NCBI RefSeq assembly: GCF_000226975.2 | Contig: NZ_CP019285.1 | Coordinates: forward strand, 2,480,001 to 2,544,000 | DNA: 64,000 bases | Direction: 5' to 3' | Origin: Halobiforma lacisalsi AJ5 | Lineage (GTDB): Archaea > Halobacteriota > Halobacteria > Halobacteriales > Natrialbaceae | Part shown: piece after piece, positions 62,801 to 64,000 of the stretch | Position numbering within the stretch: the stretch's first letter is position 1 | Layout of the letters: the number at the start of each line of letters is the position of its first letter | The notes under the pieces: model-generated | What the model was told of the DNA's origin: nothing | Database searches by the model: none | What the model saw: the letters and a program-made list of their open reading frames with translations, nothing else | Program-made: the position numbers and the translations under genes

Positions 62801-63223
62801 ATGAGCGATCGCATCCTCGTCCCGTACGATGGATCGGCGCCGTCGAAAGACGCCCTCGAGTACGCCTTCGAGAAGTTCCCGGACGCGGACGTCACCGCCC
62901 TGTACGTCGTTCCGGCACCCGAAGGCTACTGGGGCGCGTTCGACGAGTCCACGGAGGTAACCCCCGACGACGAGGCCCGGGACCGGGGGCAGACGATCCT
63001 CGACGAGGCCGCCCAGCGGGCCGCCGAACACGACCGCGAGCTCGAGACCGAAGTCGCGACAGGGGAACCCGACCGCGAGATCGTCGCGTTCGCGGAAGAC
63101 CACGGGGTCGACACGATCGTCATCGGGAGTCACGGCCGCGAGGGCGTCTCGCGGGTCCTGCTGGGCAGCGTCGCCGAGACGGTCGTCCGACGCTCGCCGA
63201 TCCCGGTCGCGGTCGTCCGGTGA
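62801..63223 (+). CDS. Universal stress protein, single domain
   Basis: A 140-residue Usp (MSDRILVPYDGSAPSKDALE; note Tyr for the usual Thr before Asp) with full loop GSHGREGVSRVLLGSV. Its stop overlaps the GTG start of the next Usp by 4 bases, so the two are probably co-translated. Confidence 0.93.
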   Translation: MSDRILVPYDGSAPSKDALEYAFEKFPDADVTALYVVPAPEGYWGAFDESTEVTPDDEARDRGQTILDEAAQRAAEHDRELETEVATGEPDREIVAFAEDHGVDTIVIGSHGREGVSRVLLGSVAETVVRRSPIPVAVVR

Positions 63224-63720
63224 CGCCGGCGCGAGATCGGTCGGAACCTGACGAACTCGACCTCGACTTCGACCTCGAGCGGATCGACTCGATCCTCGTC
63301 CCGACCGACGGCAGCCCGGCCGCGGGCGAGGCACTCGAGCGAGCGATCCTGATAGCCGACGCGGCCGATGACGATGGCCCTGACCGGCCCATCGTCCACG
63401 TCCTCTCGGTCGTCGACGCGACGAGCGACCCGCTTCGGTTCGGCGCCGCCGAGGTCGCGGACCTCGAGCGCGCGAAGTGGCGACTGGTCGAGGACGTCGT
63501 CGCCACGGTCGACAGCCGCGACTGCGAAGTCCGTCCCGCGGTTCGGCGAGGCCGGCCCGCCTCGACGATCCTCTCGTACGCCGCGGACAACGACGTCGAC
63601 CTGCTCGTCGTCGGGCGAACCGGGCGTGGGAATATAGAGCGGACGCTGCTGGGGAGCGTCACCGACCGCCTGCTTCGGCGGTCGCCGATCCCCGTGCTCG
63701 TCGTGCCCGCGCCGTCTTAG
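63220..63720 (+). CDS. Universal stress protein with N-terminal acidic extension
   Basis: A 166-residue Usp beginning with a charged extension (DRSEPDELDLDFDLERIDS) and then ILVPTDGSPAAGEALERAIL. The ATP loop GRTGRGNIERTLLGSV has normal spacing. The likely start is GTG 63220, overlapping the preceding Usp stop; no ATG occurs before the domain. Confidence 0.9.
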   Translation: MTPARDRSEPDELDLDFDLERIDSILVPTDGSPAAGEALERAILIADAADDDGPDRPIVHVLSVVDATSDPLRFGAAEVADLERAKWRLVEDVVATVDSRDCEVRPAVRRGRPASTILSYAADNDVDLLVVGRTGRGNIERTLLGSVTDRLLRRSPIPVLVVPAPS

Positions 63721-63786
63721 CGGCGGGGGGCGGGCGTAGGTTTACAACCGTTCCTCGCATTGGGTTCGATCACCACTCCGATACCG

Positions 63787-64000
63787 ATGTCACGATCGAC
63801 TTCGATTCTGGTCCCCCACGACGGGTCCGGGCACGCACAGTCGGCGCTGGAGTACGCTCTCGAGACCTTTCCGGACGGACGGATCGTCCTCTTTCACGCG
63901 ATCGACCCGTTCGAGCGGACCGACGACGAGGACGAAGACGAAGACGAGGACGAGGACGGGGATGGACTGACCCCGCTGACCGAAGCCTGGCACGAGAACA
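63787..64000 (+). CDS. Universal stress protein with polyacidic loop, cut by the window end
   Basis: The first 71 residues are visible: MSRSTSILVPHDGSGHAQSA, then LEYALETFPDGRIVLFHAID, PFERT and an unbroken run of 12 Asp/Glu residues ending DGDG. The acidic run falls where single-domain Usps have the variable loop after strand 2. The ATP loop lies outside the window. Confidence 0.85.
   Translation, partial: MSRSTSILVPHDGSGHAQSALEYALETFPDGRIVLFHAIDPFERTDDEDEDEDEDEDGDGLTPLTEAWHEN

Overview
The window reads as haloarchaeal chromosomal DNA. It is GC-rich with strong third-position G/C. The proteins are very acidic, many genes start without a Shine-Dalgarno but with a TATA-like box about 25-35 bases upstream, and several families are haloarchaeal (HalOD1 domains, DUF7344-like winged helices, PAC2, arcRACB order, TatA with 'PGGPELL'). 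A Natrialbales-type genus (Natrinema, Haloterrigena, Natronorubrum and relatives) seems plausible, but the sequence alone does not settle the genus. I saw no rRNA, tRNA or CRISPR.

Layout. 0-9 kb: a decayed DUF3179 gene, then an aldehyde:ferredoxin oxidoreductase, L-asparaginase, a PNPOx-like protein, a winged-helix protein, TatA, a CaiB-type CoA transferase, a CinA-like protein, an ornithine cyclodeaminase-like enzyme and small membrane proteins. 9.6-15.7 kb: a dihydroxyacetone phosphorylation system (dhaK, dhaL, dhaM, HPr, enzyme I). A complete IS66-family element lies between dhaK and dhaL, with matching terminal inverted repeats and an 8-bp target duplication. 15.8-27 kb: HTH/HalOD1 regulators, a decayed XRE regulator, MATE exporter, M28 peptidase, MgtE, a Usp protein and a UbiB/ABC1 kinase. 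27.9-38.3 kb: the arginine deiminase cluster arcR-arcA-arcC-arcB plus an NhaC-family transporter, followed on the other strand by argS, pyrI and pyrB, so arginine catabolism and carbamoyl-phosphate use sit together. 38.5 kb: a phosphopantetheine adenylyltransferase broken by a one-base frameshift.

39.4-64 kb is the most striking part. It is a stress island with 14 universal stress protein (Usp) genes carrying 18 Usp domains; a fifteenth gene lies at 24 kb. Interspersed are an Hsp20 chaperone, a protein joining four CBS motifs to a ribosome-hibernation (HPF/RaiA)-like C-terminus, a P2A-type cation ATPase, an APC amino-acid permease, a DUF389 membrane protein, an SPW-repeat protein, a YjdF-like membrane protein, a PAC2 protein, a GT2 glycosyltransferase and a FabG/PhaB-type reductase. 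This parts list (Usp, Hsp20, CBS, HPF-like, P2A ATPase) resembles the mycobacterial DosR dormancy regulon. Together with nearby arginine fermentation it suggests a low-oxygen or low-energy survival programme; that is inference. Most Usp genes appear to have their own promoter, and two, 39 kb apart, share an identical 10-mer and spacing upstream of the TATA box.

Other signals include three copies of an ~80-bp hairpin repeat that touches the 3' ends of genes, four decayed genes (DUF3179, XRE, phosphoribosyltransferase, coaD) and a probable frameshift near the end of a membrane hydrolase gene.
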